Part shown: in pieces, positions 23,299 through 35,900 of the stretch
How positions within the stretch are numbered: the first letter of the stretch is position 1
How the letters are laid out: each line of letters begins with the position of its first letter
Source of the DNA: Plasmodium malariae
Lineage: Eukaryota > Apicomplexa > Aconoidasida > Haemosporida > Plasmodiidae
NCBI RefSeq assembly: GCF_900090045.1
Contig: NC_041775.1
Coordinates: 434,001-498,000, forward strand
Length of the DNA stretch: 64,000 nucleotides
Reading direction: 5' to 3'
Position numbers and translations under genes: made by a program
The notes under the pieces: model-generated
What the model was told of the DNA's origin: nothing
Database searches by the model: none
Seen by the model: the letters and a program-made list of their open reading frames with translations, nothing else

Positions 23299-26200
23299 TT
23301 ATTTGGTGAACTCCTCATTTATATGACTATCAGCTAATTCGGAATTGTGCATTTGTTTAGTTTCTTCTACGTCGTTTAAATCGTTTGCTTTTCCTCTTTC
23401 GTCGTTAGCACATATATTTATTTCGCTCGTAACACTGATGTTCTTTTGTTCACTTGCACTTGTGTAAATGTTATGATTTGCGTGCTTCCTAGTGTCTATG
23501 TACCATGGACTATGTTTTTCTTCATTTTCGCCTAAGTGTATTTGGTTATACACTTGCCTATTCGAGATAACACTTATTCGGTTCTGCTTCTGTCTATTTG
23601 TATCGAAGTATAACTCGTTGTACATCTGCTGCTGAGAAGCGGCGTGTACTTCTGCATACATATCCTGGTTAGTAGGGGTGTGTGCTTCTATATACATATC
23701 CTGATTCACAGGGGCGTGTACTTCTGCATACATATCCTGGTTAGTAGGGGTGTGTGCTTCTATATACATATCCTGATTCGCAGGGGCGTATGCTTCTGTA
23801 TACGTATTCTTGTTAGCATGGGCATGTGCTTCCGCATACATATCCTGGTTAGCGGTAGCATGTACTTCGTCATTCATGTGCCGGTTAGCAGCTCCGTTCT
23901 CTTTTGCACACATTTCCTGGCTAGAATCAACGTAGAACTGGTTATACACACGTGCATTCTCCTCTACGCTTACATCCACATGATTAAGTCGATTCTCCTC
24001 CTTGTTCATCTCCTTGTTCACACCTTTATACGTGTTTCTTTCAACGCGTTCATGGTTCTGCTGATCATTCGGTAGTGCATATTGATTGTGTGGTTGGTGT
24101 TCTTCATTTCGAATTTTATTTTTAAAAAGATTTATGTCTTCAAGATTTTGCATATACTGACGACATCCCTTAACATTATCGTACAAGTATATTAACAAAT
24201 CTATAAGCTTTTCTATGTTCCCCTCCAAATCTGTTTTCTCAGTATTCGTTTTTTCAAATTTTTTTAATAAATGTATGTAATCTTTCTGTAGTTCATTCAT
24301 ATCAGTACTGTTAATTACTTGTTGTTCCTTTTCCCATAAAGAAAATGTATTTTTAACTACAATATTTTCATCCTCTGTTTTTTTTAACTTTTCTTTTAAT
24401 AGTAAATAAGAATATAAGATATTATTTATTATATCATTTTTTTTTTCAATGATTTTATTTAAATAAATTTTTTCTTCGATATGTTTGAGTTCTTGTTCGT
24501 TTAATTTATTTCTCATAAGAATAATATCTTCCTTAATTATTCCTTTTCGTATTTTCTTTTCACTAGTATTCTTTTTATCATAATAGTATCTACTATGATA
24601 TGCACCGTTTCTGCCTTTTCTATCTTTTCTTTCTTTTATTTGCTCATTTTTGTCTTCCTTACCACCTTCGTTATTTAATCGTGCTCGAATTAAATATCTC
24701 CCTTTTCGCTCCTCCCCCCTTTGAATATTTGCCTCTTCACTGTCTACCCCGCTGCGGTATTCACTTATACCTGCGCTGATTCCCGAGCTGAATCCTGAGC
24801 TAATTCCTTGGCTTCTTCCCTTACCTCCTCCTCCGCTTACTTCGCCCATTACTTTCCTTATTACTTCCCTGCTTCCTCCCTTGCTGTCTAGCCCCTCGAT
24901 GTACTGACTCGTGCTATCCTCTTCACTGTACTTGCACTCATCGTCATCTTCTTCTTCGTCCTCACTCTCCTCCAAATAGGGATCTACCTCTATATAGTTT
25001 TCCCCACTACTGAATTTCCTGTTGATACCCTTATGAGTAAAAACACCCCTCCTTTGAGATATGCTTGCCTTGCTTGACTTTTCCAGTGAACGACTTTTTT
25101 TTTTCTTAGAATAAATTTTATCACTGCTTAAACTATGATTGAGACTAGTTAAATGATTTTTGGTTTGTTTAAAGAAATATGTTAACATATCATGATGAAC
25201 TAATTTTGAATAAATAAAATGAATAAAGAATAAAGATTTCTCTGTTGAATAAAAAAAAAAATATTTCTTCCTTTTCATTTCAGATATATTTTTTATATTT
25301 GCATACACATCCTTGCATTTGACAAAAGTCGAACAAGAGAACTTTTTACTAAAAAAATTATATTTGCAAAAATCGTTTAATAGTTTATATATAATATTAA
25401 AAATATCATGTTCCATAATTGTTTTTATTAATTCCTTTTTTACTCTTTCTTCTTTTGATAGGAATAAATATATGCTAATGTATACACATATCAAACATTT
25501 CATTCTTTTACTTAAATATTTACTATTTATTACATTTATCAAGTACTTAAAATTATGTCTCTCATTATTAATCCTATTTCTGTACAATAACATATTAATT
25601 TGAAGTATCAATATATTCTTAACAGATTCATTATTTAATTTTTTTATATAATACATACCGGTTCCTTTATATCCATGAACATATAACATATTGTAATATA
25701 TGATCTCCTCAAAATTTAAATCAACAGATTTTAAAAAATTATATAAATTACTAATGATGGTATTATCTTCCTCCTTTTCACTATTATTACTATGAACAGT
25801 AACAAGGCTCAGCACTTGATATATAAATTTTATACATGCAATATATTTTAAGAAAAATTTTTCTCTTCTTTCGATTTTCTTACTACTAACACTGTTATCC
25901 TGGACCATATTAGAACTCCTGTTCTTGTGCCATTTCTTTATTTTGTATAAACTCTTTTTTAATCTACCTATCTTATGCATAATGTAATAATAGAAAACGC
26001 TTTTTTCAAAAAAAAAGACAGTATTTAAATAATTCGAAATATCCACATATTTTTCACATAAACACATGAAAAATTCGTATATGCACTTTCGTATTACATA
26101 CTGCTTATCATATAAAAACAGAATAAGCAGCATGTCTATGTACTTTACCTGCTTCAACCTCTTTAAATAAAACGTAAGCACATGTTCCAAATAGAAATAC

Positions 26201-29200
26201 TTATCTTTCCGAAAACAGGCCATTATGAAATTGCACTCCTCTATATGCACGTCGAATTCTTCCCGTTTTTTGCTACTATTACGGAAGTGGTAACTTCTAC
26301 TATTGTTATTATTACCATCATTATTGGCATTATCATTCCTACCATTATTGGCATTACTACTGCCATTCGTACTATTATCACTATAACTGCTAAGCAAAAA
26401 GCAGGCGCAGTGTTGCTCATCCTGAAACAGAAATTTGCAGCATATGTTAAATAGGTCTACAAAATTTGTGTTTTTGAAAACCTCGAAAATTTGTTCATTT
26501 TCCTTGAAAATATTCCTACTGCTACTACTACTATTCCTGCTACTACTACTACCTTTTTTTTTCATGTTAAATTGTTTGCTACTCGTGTTATTACTACTAA
26601 GGAGAACACTTCTCGCGTTATTACTGTTAAGATGTACACTGCTTGCATTGCTGCTGTTCAGATGCGCACTACTTACTACGTTAATTCTAACTTCCTCATT
26701 ACAATCATTATGCAGGTTTCCATTTTTAACACAATTTAAATCTACAATTTTAGACTCATTCATGCCTTCGTAATTTGACAAAGGCTCGTTCTTAATTTGT
26801 GTATTTTCCTCCTCATTATTCATACGCATAAGGGGGGATCTACGTTTCCTACTCCTACTACTGTTTACCATATCTTTATACAAATATATGTATACAAATT
26901 TAAAAAAAAAAAAGAAAGAACATTCTAAAAATTTTGCCCTTTGAAATATAGGGAAATATTGCTTCAAGCTCACATCTGAACTGCTGTTCTTATGACGAAA
27001 TTTACATATACAACATAGGACATCTAAAAATATGGTAATGATAAAAATTGAGTTATTGTAATATTTTAACATAGACTTGTTATAAACATAAATAATAATA
27101 TTATATAAATTAAGAATTACACATATAAACTCTTCAAGTATATTTAATTCAAAAATGTATTTTGGACCAAACTCGCTATTTATTATTAAACACTTTAGCA
27201 GTAGTAAACTGCTTTTAATATCTATATTAATGGAAATGTTGTCCAGGTATATTTCCATTTGGTTTTTATCATCCTCTAAATTATTATTTGTACTTCTTTC
27301 ACACTTTGTAAAATGAAAAATACAAGCCTTGTCAATGTTTCCCTCCGTGTAAGAATATCCATATTTTTCCCTCTGATCCACCACACCTATACCAATTGCA
27401 GAAACACCTACAGCGGAAGTAGGAACTCCACTCGATGTTGCACTTCCTTCTGTACTATTAATTTTACTCAAACTTGACATGCTCCTCCCGTTTGATCCCC
27501 CCTGCATGTTAAATTCATCAACGGCGTTCGCAATAGCTGTACTCTTTCCTTCACATTTGTCTGGATAATCTACTGGATCTTCTACATTACGCTTACAGTG
27601 ACTTAAAGTAAATTTATCCTCTTGTTCTTCTCTCTTAATATTGCACGAAATGCTCAGATTTTTTTTTTCCCCCCGCTCCTTTTCTTGTTCTCTACCTTTA
27701 TTTGAAAAATTACAAACCTTAGTAACATAACACATGTCTAACTTATCATCGTCATACAAAAAAAATAGCTCTCTAATTTGTTTAAATAAATAATAATGCT
27801 CTTCTTTCATTATTTTTATAATAGTTTCTATTATCCTTTCATACGTAATTATGTTCTTAATTTCAATATTATTTTCTGACACTAATAGAAATAATACAAG
27901 TATTTCATTTATAAGGTACGCATCTTCATTAGAAGCTATAATACCTAATAATTTACATATAAAATTACCTTTATTTAATATTAATCTATCAATATTATTT
28001 CTTACATTTTGTACTTTGTTATTTCTATACATAATTAAAAATATATTTTCTTCGCAATATTTTACCTTGTTATTTTTATTTATTTTTTTTTTTTCCTCTT
28101 CATATTCTTCATACTCTTCATCAACCGTAATGAAATTACTGGATATGTCTGAGCTGCAATAGCAGTAGCTTTCATTATTTTTATTCTCAAAGCTACTATT
28201 GGAAGTATTACTTTGATTTTCAAAATTGTCTAAATTGCTATTTTTCGATTTATTTTCCTTACTTCCATTCTTTTCGCCACTTCCATAATTATGAACAAAT
28301 GACGAAGTGCTGTAATCATAACCAGATGACAACTCAACTGATGTATTTTTCTTTTTGTCCTTTTCTGTTTTATTACCCTTATTTCTGCCAGATATTCTAC
28401 TTACACTATTATACGTGTCTACATTTACATCGGACGATAAGGAAGAAGAGCTATATGAATCATATTCTACTAAAAATTCATATAATCTTTTGGTGTACTC
28501 TAATTTTTTTAAATTTTTTTGAATTGCTTCATCTTCAGCATCGAAAAATATGAAGGACCTAAATTTTTTATTTGTTGAAATGGAATTAAATTCCTTTTGT
28601 TCATTTATGTAATAATTTTCATTTTTATTTTTATATATTAGCTTATCCTCCGAATAATTTAATGGGTAATTGAGATAATTAACATAATGCAATTTGTTTT
28701 TTCTTAAATTACTTATAATTAACATGTACTGTTCGTGTATTTTTTGAGCAAAATTGTTTTGCTCCTTTGCATTTATATTACTTTCAGAATAGTGTTCATG
28801 ATACAATATTTGAAAGCATTTTAAAGAGTACAAATTATAGTAATAAGCTGATTTTGTGTTCTCACAATATATGATATTATCATATAAATAAAAATAGAAA
28901 TTTATATTGTCATAAATATATATTTTTTGTAATAACAGTATAAGTTCATATATAATAAATATAGAATTCTCAAAATCAAAATAAAAAATGCTGAATAATA
29001 AATCACAATTATTCGTTTCTTTAAACAATGTGTTCAAGTAGTTTACATATGTTTTTAACTTGTTACAATCTATTCTTATATTTTTTTTATGAAACATGTC
29101 TTTATTTAAACAAATTATTTTGTTCAAAACTTCTGAACTGTTCAGAATTATTTCTTCCAGTAATGTCCAGACGTTATTTTTTGTCAAAATTGTAATTTTC

Positions 29201-29586
29201 TTTTTTATATCATCCTTATTACCATCATCATCATGATCAACATTATCAACTCTTTTTAATTTTTCAAATACATGAATTATATTTAAAATTTTACAAAATT
29301 GTTTAATAAGTAATATTACCGTATTTTCATCATCGAAATAGTCAATTTTCCTATTTTTTACTTGTTCCGTGTACTTCACAATGTTATTTATAGTTATCAA
29401 GTAATCAGTAATGTTAATCACGTTATCATCAACACTTTCATTCGAATCATTATCAACAACATTTTTACTAAGTATGTCTTGAATGTTCTTTAACCATTTA
29501 TTAATATCCTCATTTTTATTTTCATTTTTTGGTTTGCTATCTTTACTGCTCACTCTTTGTAACTTTTTGAATAAATGATAAGCCAT
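23299..29586 (-). CDS. Large protein with Uso1/p115-like helical head and coiled coil, 2095 aa
   Basis: One uninterrupted minus-strand frame from ATG 29586 (MAYHLFKKLQ) to the stop at 23299. Uso1/p115 proteins tether ER-derived vesicles to the Golgi; they have an armadillo-like globular head, a coiled coil and an acidic tail. Here residues about 510-590 (LILNKGNFICKLLGIIAS, EILVLFLLVSENNIEIKNII, ERIIETIIKIM) follow the spacing of a p115 head segment. Later head-like helices are SLLLLKCLIINSEFGPKYIF, MLLILFLYDKQYVIRKCIYE and MKCLICVYISIYLF. Residues about 1675-1820 form a coiled coil. Asn/Ser-rich inserts (about 380-490, 1010-1150) expand the head. The C-terminus (about 1900-1980) has a degenerate repeat of about 13 aa, NQDMYAEVHAP-like, encoded at 23640-23890. 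The p115 assignment is inferred from pattern only. Another armadillo-type scaffold is possible. Confidence 0.6.
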   Translation of the reverse strand: MAYHLFKKLQRVSSKDSKPKNENKNEDINKWLKNIQDILSKNVVDNDSNESVDDNVINITDYLITINNIVKYTEQVKNRKIDYFDDENTVILLIKQFCKILNIIHVFEKLKRVDNVDHDDDGNKDDIKKKITILTKNNVWTLLEEIILNSSEVLNKIICLNKDMFHKKNIRIDCNKLKTYVNYLNTLFKETNNCDLLFSIFYFDFENSIFIIYELILLLQKIYIYDNINFYFYLYDNIIYCENTKSAYYYNLYSLKCFQILYHEHYSESNINAKEQNNFAQKIHEQYMLIISNLRKNKLHYVNYLNYPLNYSEDKLIYKNKNENYYINEQKEFNSISTNKKFRSFIFFDAEDEAIQKNLKKLEYTKRLYEFLVEYDSYSSSSLSSDVNVDTYNSVSRISGRNKGNKTEKDKKKNTSVELSSGYDYSTSSFVHNYGSGEKNGSKENKSKNSNLDNFENQSNTSNSSFENKNNESYCYCSSDISSNFITVDEEYEEYEEEKKKINKNNKVKYCEENIFLIMYRNNKVQNVRNNIDRLILNKGNFICKLLGIIASNEDAYLINEILVLFLLVSENNIEIKNIITYERIIETIIKIMKEEHYYLFKQIRELFFLYDDDKLDMCYVTKVCNFSNKGREQEKERGEKKNLSISCNIKREEQEDKFTLSHCKRNVEDPVDYPDKCEGKSTAIANAVDEFNMQGGSNGRSMSSLSKINSTEGSATSSGVPTSAVGVSAIGIGVVDQREKYGYSYTEGNIDKACIFHFTKCERSTNNNLEDDKNQMEIYLDNISINIDIKSSLLLLKCLIINSEFGPKYIFELNILEEFICVILNLYNIIIYVYNKSMLKYYNNSIFIITIFLDVLCCICKFRHKNSSSDVSLKQYFPIFQRAKFLECSFFFFFKFVYIYLYKDMVNSSRSRKRRSPLMRMNNEEENTQIKNEPLSNYEGMNESKIVDLNCVKNGNLHNDCNEEVRINVVSSAHLNSSNASSVHLNSNNARSVLLSSNNTSSKQFNMKKKGSSSSRNSSSSSRNIFKENEQIFEVFKNTNFVDLFNICCKFLFQDEQHCACFLLSSYSDNSTNGSSNANNGRNDNANNDGNNNNSRSYHFRNSSKKREEFDVHIEECNFIMACFRKDKYFYLEHVLTFYLKRLKQVKYIDMLLILFLYDKQYVIRKCIYEFFMCLCEKYVDISNYLNTVFFFEKSVFYYYIMHKIGRLKKSLYKIKKWHKNRSSNMVQDNSVSSKKIERREKFFLKYIACIKFIYQVLSLVTVHSNNSEKEEDNTIISNLYNFLKSVDLNFEEIIYYNMLYVHGYKGTGMYYIKKLNNESVKNILILQINMLLYRNRINNERHNFKYLINVINSKYLSKRMKCLICVYISIYLFLSKEERVKKELIKTIMEHDIFNIIYKLLNDFCKYNFFSKKFSCSTFVKCKDVYANIKNISEMKRKKYFFFYSTEKSLFFIHFIYSKLVHHDMLTYFFKQTKNHLTSLNHSLSSDKIYSKKKKSRSLEKSSKASISQRRGVFTHKGINRKFSSGENYIEVDPYLEESEDEEEDDDECKYSEEDSTSQYIEGLDSKGGSREVIRKVMGEVSGGGGKGRSQGISSGFSSGISAGISEYRSGVDSEEANIQRGEERKGRYLIRARLNNEGGKEDKNEQIKERKDRKGRNGAYHSRYYYDKKNTSEKKIRKGIIKEDIILMRNKLNEQELKHIEEKIYLNKIIEKKNDIINNILYSYLLLKEKLKKTEDENIVVKNTFSLWEKEQQVINSTDMNELQKDYIHLLKKFEKTNTEKTDLEGNIEKLIDLLIYLYDNVKGCRQYMQNLEDINLFKNKIRNEEHQPHNQYALPNDQQNHERVERNTYKGVNKEMNKEENRLNHVDVSVEENARVYNQFYVDSSQEMCAKENGAANRHMNDEVHATANQDMYAEAHAHANKNTYTEAYAPANQDMYIEAHTPTNQDMYAEVHAPVNQDMYIEAHTPTNQDMYAEVHAASQQQMYNELYFDTNRQKQNRISVISNRQVYNQIHLGENEEKHSPWYIDTRKHANHNIYTSASEQKNISVTSEINICANDERGKANDLNDVEETKQMHNSELADSHINEEFTK
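23640..23890 (-). repeat. In-frame repeat of about 39 bp in the p115-like C-terminus
   Basis: Alternating near-copies encode NQDMYAEVHAPV and NQDMYIEAHTPT (about 13 residues each), degenerating towards both ends. It lies after the coiled coil in a hydrophilic tail and is likely to vary in copy number between isolates. Confidence 0.75.
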
Positions 29587-32500
29587 TAAAGGTGATGTGT
29601 ATTATATAGTAAAATTAAAAACATATCAAAAAAAAAAAAGGAAAATAAAAAAAGATAAAGGAAGCTTCAAACTGAATAAAGTTGTATAAAAATACGAACT
29701 AATGTGGGGAGCGCGGAGGGAAATTAAAGCAAATGTTAGGTTTATGAGAACCTTTTACAAGATGTTTAATACTCATTATGGGCTTTGTGTTGTATGCTTT
29801 ATACTTTAAGTTTTGTGCTTTCTTTAGTACTTTTTTTCGCCTCTTTGCTCACATTTTTCTTTATGTTATTGCTTTTTTGGTGTTCATTTACATATTTTAA
29901 CTACCCTCTCTGCTTGTGCAAACTTCTTACTCGCTATTATCTTTAGTAAAAAAGTGTTCCATTTCTTACAAATGAGGGGAAAGAGTTATAATACGTACAA
30001 ACATAAATACATGCATACATACGTACATACACATATAAAAACAGATATATGTTATGCGCTATTAAGACTGTATGAAAAGACCAAGTAAAAAATAAGCCTA
30101 AGAAATTTTTAATTTTTACCTTAATTCACTCGTGAAACGATTATAGCATTTTGGTAAACAATATTGCATAGTTCCTTTTTTTTTCTGTTTCACATGAAGT
30201 GAAAATACTATATATTTTTGTATGTTTATGTGTACATATAATGCATATGTCGAAGGGCATTTTATTTTTTTGCCTTTTCTTATGAACTGTTCCTTAATTA
30301 TATCTTATACAATATAAAATGAACGTAGCAATAAAATTTTTTTTTTTTTTTTTTTTGTGTCATATTAAAAAATTTAAGGAGTTTAACAATTTAGCAGTTT
30401 AGCAGTTTAGCAGTTTAAGTTAGCAGTTTATCAGTTTAGCAGTTTAGCAGTTAAGCAATTAAGCTTGGTGCGCGAAGCACCTTTTTTTTTATTTTTTACT
30501 CGTATTCCTTACAATTTTTTGTTTCATTTTATTTTCCTCTTTTTAAAATATTCAAGTATGATAAATAAATCCAAGTCGTGTGTTTTGCACTAGTTAGAAT
30601 GCTATCACATTATGGTCTCACACATACACACTTTGCGTGCATATGCATATATGCATGTAAATATATACATACTTAAAGATATATATGCACAATACATATG
30701 TGTATATATGCGTAAAATAGTTGTTCATTTCAGTTCAACGATACATTTTTGAAGTAGTTTTTTCTACGTGTCCATCGAACTTAAAAAAAATAGTATGAAA
30801 CAACCCCCTGTTCATAATTCACCGGAACATTGAGTTCGAAAATAATGGCTTTTTGGATAATGTAACTTTTGGGGAAAAAAAAAAAAAAAATAGTTAGCTA
30901 ACATAAAACAATCCCCTAAAAAATGGTAATTAATAATATACTCGAACTAAATGCCTATCAAAATAAACGGGAAAAGAATAGATAACCATTAACATAATTA
31001 TTCTTAGGTTACAAAAATGAAGGGACAAGAGAATTATTTAAACTTATTGTATTCCAACAGAGTTTTATATAAATTAGCTAGCTAAAAAAAAAAAATTACA
31101 ATACGTTAAAATGTTCAGGTGTTAAGGTTTTTTTTTTTTTATTTTCCCCAAATTTTTCAAATTTTCCTTTATTTTATTTTTTTTTATTCCTTATTTTTTT
31201 ATTTTTTTGTTGGGTCTTTAATTTTTATTTTTTTATCTGTATAGATAAATACACTGTATGACATGCTATGGCTGCACATACCACCCTCACACCATATTTT
31301 TATTTTAGTAAATTTACATTTATATCGAATTATTTATTCATTTGGAAATTATGGGATTTTTAAAGTATACACAAAAATACAAATGTATTTTTTTTTTTTT
31401 TTTTTTTCACATATTACAACCTCATATATGCGCATATTGTATTTTATGCAAGTACAAATATATGCATACGTGTATACGCTTGTATGTACGCACGAATTTA
31501 CTAAAATATAGAATTGTTCAAGTATATTGTTTAACTGTATAAATACAATCATTATGACACTTATTATACTTGAACATTATATATATATATATATGGACAA
31601 AAATGTATACCTTATTTAATATACAAACTGTGTAGCACAAAGTGAAAAGACAGGCATTTATATGGGCATATATGCAGGCATATATACGTGCATATAAATA
31701 AACATATAAATATAAATATACATATAAATATACATATAAATATAAATATACATATAAATATACATATATATGTAAATATGTATATACTTATGTATGTATG
31801 CGTGTTTGTATTAGAATATATATTCATACACATTTATGTTAGTAATTATAACAAATGGAAGAAAAAAAAAAAAAAAAAAAAAATACTGTTTGTAGACTGT
31901 GCTGCTTAGTGCAACCAAAAAATATTATGAACACATGTAATATGTGTATATGCAAAAATTTATAATGTTACTCAAAAATATATATATACATAAAAAATGT
32001 GTAATACTTTTTATTTTTTTATTATTTTTACAATTCAAAATAACAAATATTCTGATGGGCACTTCAAATGCATAAACAAGTAACGCTAATGCAGTAAGAT
32101 GGCGAGCATTGCCAGAGGAAAAACGAAAAAATAAAAATTAATAAATTGCCATATGTTGTAAAATAAAAATAGCAATAGTGATAACAATAACGGTAACAAT
32201 AACAATAGATAAAGTAACAATAATCATAAAAGAAGCGAAAATAACAAAAAATGCGAAAATGACAAAAGTGCGAAAATGATAAAAGATGCGAAAATAGACA
32301 AAGACAAACCAAAACAAAATAATGCATTATTGTCATTTGAATGAATAATGATAAATTATAAAACCAGGAAATTAAGAAAAACGTGAGTGAAAAAAAAAAA
32401 AAAATTTTCTCTCTGCAATATTTTTAAGTAAATCTAAATATCATTCTATACATAATTTATATTTTTTTTTTTGTTCCATCTCATTCGTCATCCTAATGTT

Positions 32501-32944
32501 GCACAATATGTTTTAGTAAAATTGCTTTTGTTGTTACCACCATATTTGTATGCAGTTAGAAAGCCACAGAACGTAAATACACGTTTAGAACGAAAACATA
32601 TATATATATATACACATTTGTGCATATGTATGTATATATATATATATATATTTTTTTTTAAACATTTTAATGACATGTAGTGCAGTTCTCTTTTGCTTTT
32701 ATCGTGAAAGGAAAACATTCATAAAATGTTTTTTTCCTTTTTTAAAATGTACAAATGTGTTCCTCTTTCATTTAACAGTACATGATAAAACTTAAGTGAA
32801 AAAAGAATAAATTTAGCAATTTTTTATTTTTTTTTTTTATTTTGTTTCTATTTTATTCTTTTTTTACTCTTTTTTTTTTTTTTTTATTCCTTTTTTATTT
32901 TTATTTTATTTTTTTTTTTTTGTTGTACCAATTTAATTTTAAAT
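29587..32944. other. Divergent intergenic region between the p115-like gene and RAMA
   Basis: 3.36 kb between two genes transcribed away from each other, so both promoters and 5' UTRs should lie here. It has poly-T/A runs (30337-30357, 31388-31408, 31862-31883, 32872-32886), a 9-bp agcagttta tandem at about 30390-30465, and a catataaatataaata array at 31690-31770. A 40-codon non-repetitive open stretch at 32480-32600 (PNVAQYVLVKLLLLLPP and so on) has no ATG and no clear splice sites. No gene is called. Confidence 0.5.
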
Positions 32945-35900
32945 ATGAATATTCTGTTCTTGTCTTTTCTGCTTGTTCAAAATATTGTAACTTATTTTGA
33001 GCAATTTAAAAATGGAGTTAGCATACAACACATTAAAGGTAGTGAAAGAAAAAAGAGAAAAGGAGAAACGAAATAGAACAGAACAAAATAAAAAGAAATA
33101 CAACAAAACTAAATAAAAAGAAATAAAACTAAACAAAATAAAACAAAAATAAATGAAAAAAACTAATACAAAACTAAACGAAATAATACAAAATTATTTT
33201 TCAAATAAATAGAAAATGCTTTTGAACGATTCTATCCGAGAGTTCATTGATCAGACAACGTTGCATATGCACATAGACATGTGCATGTGTATGTGTAGAG
33301 GCATGGGTATATATATTTATGCATATTCACAAAAGCTTCCATAAGTGTTCCATAATCGTTATACTAATTTAGAGAATACTACTGCAAATAAATTCCTCGT
33401 TTGTTTCCCCGTCCTCCTGTCTACTTATTTTATTATTTATTTTCCACCTAATGTCTACCCATTTTCCATATGTTTCTCATCTTTTTTTTTTAGACAAAAT
33501 TAAATACGCATACGGATACAATGTATACAACGACAGTAATGCGATGAAAGATACACGTGGTATTAATACCTTTGCTTGTTTTCCCTTATTTGAAAAATAT
33601 GATTTTAAAAAATACGATTCTTTCTTCAATTTTTATAAAGATGTTAACCCTTTTAAAAATTATGTAAAAAATATAGAATTAATGAAAACGTTAAATGATA
33701 AAGTAAATTTTATCTCACCTAATAGAATATCTAGAAAGCTAAAGGATAAATGGCCAGAATATAATCCACAGGATTTTGTAGATACAGAAGAATACTATAA
33801 TGAAGGTGATAGCGAAAAGAATCATGAGCTGGATCCGATGCTCGAAGAAAATAATAATGATTATAATGGAGATGCAGAAAGTTTTTTAGAACAGGATAAG
33901 TCTTCTGATAAAGACGACAAATGGCCAGAATATAATCCACAAGATTTTGTAGATACAGAAGAATACTATAATGAAGGTGATAGCGAAAAGAATCATGAGT
34001 TGGATCCGAACCTTGAAGAAAATAATTATGATTCTAATGGAGATGCAGAAAGTTTTTTAGAACAGGATAAGTCTTCTGATCAAGACGACAAATGGCCAGA
34101 ATATAATCCACAAGATTTTGTAGATACAGAAGAATACTATAATGAAGGTGATAGCGATAAGAATCATGAGCTGGATCCGAACCTTGAAGAAAATAATGAT
34201 GATTCTAATGGAGATGCAGAAAGTTTTTTAGAACAAGATAAGTCTTCTGATCAAGACGACAAATGGCCAGAATATAATCCACAAGATTTTGTAGATACAG
34301 AAGAATACTATAATGAAGGTGATAGCGAAAAGAATCATGAGCTGGATATGAATCTTGAAGAAAATAATGATGATTCTAATGGAGATGCAGAAAGTTTTTT
34401 AGAACAAGATAAGTCTTCTGATCAAGACGACAAATGGCCAGAATATAATCCACAGGATTTTGTAGATACAGAAGAATACTATAATGAAGGTGATAGCGAT
34501 AAGAATCATGAGCTGGATCCGAACCTTGAAGAAAATAATGATGATTCTAATGGAGATGCAGAAAGTTTTTTAGAACAAGATAAGTCTTCTGATCAAGACG
34601 ACAAATGGCCAGAATATAATCCACAAGATTTTGTAGATACAGAAGAATACTATAATGAAGGTGATAGCGATAAGAATCATGAGCTGGATCCGAACCTTGA
34701 AGAAAATAATGATGATTCTAATGGAGATGCAGAAAGTTTTTTAGAACAAGATAAGTCTTCTGATCAAGACGACAAATGGCCAGAATATAATCCACAAGAT
34801 TTTGTAGATACAGAAGAATACTATAATGAAGGTGATAGCGATAAGAATCATGAGCTGGATCCGAACCTTGAAGAAAATAATGATGATTCTAATGGAGATG
34901 CAGAAAGTTTTTTAGAACAAGATAAGTCTTCTGATCAAGACGACAAATGGCCAGAATATAATCCACAAGATTTTGTAGATACAGAAGAATACTATAATGA
35001 AGGTGATAGCGAAAAGAATCATGAGCTGGATATGAGTCTTGAAGAAAATAATGATGATTCTAGTGGTAATGCAGAAAGTTTTTTAGAAAAAAAGAAGTAT
35101 GATGACATAAATGATGACGAACAAGACAACTACAAAGGTTATGAAGATGATGATAACAATACCGAAAGCTTTTTAGAAAAAGATGAATATGATACCTTTG
35201 ATGAATTCGATGATTACGATTCCGAAAGTTTCTTAGAAAAAGATGAACATGATGACTTGAACGATGACGAAAAGGATGATTTCGAAGATTATGAGGATGA
35301 CAATAATAATAATTCTAGTAGTTTCCTTGAAAAAGAGGATACCATTATTGGTTCTAATGAAAATAATGGAGAAGATTTTAAAGAAGAGTATGAAAACAAA
35401 ATGAATGATAGTGACTACCCTGATGATTATGTTGGTTCAGATGACATAACAGAAAATGGAAAAAAAAAAAATAATAAATGGAGTAGTATAACTACTACGA
35501 ATAATAATAACAATAAGGGTAAAGAAAGTTTTTTAGAAAAAAATGTAAATGATCTTGTGAATATGGAAAAACATAGTACGTTCGTTTCCACATACTTGGA
35601 CGATGATCATAATGATGATAATAAACATAATAGTAAGATCTACAATGAAGAGAGCTTCTTAGAAAAGAAGTCGGTTAATCATAAGGATGAGGATGAGGAA
35701 AATTCTTTTGAAGATAACATTGAAGACAGCTTCTTAGAAAAAACAGAACACGATAAATCTTATTCGGATTACGAGGAGGACGACTTGGACGAGAACGGTA
35801 AGCAAAAATGGAAGGAAAATAACAAAAAATTGGGAAAGAGATGAAAAAGAAATGAGGATAATATGGAAAAAAAAAAATAGTGTATTCATTTTTCTCCCGT

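Noticed and set aside
23644..24075. Plus-strand open frame rich in Cys, Ile and His
   Set aside because: It lies antisense to the 39-bp in-frame repeat of the p115-like gene.
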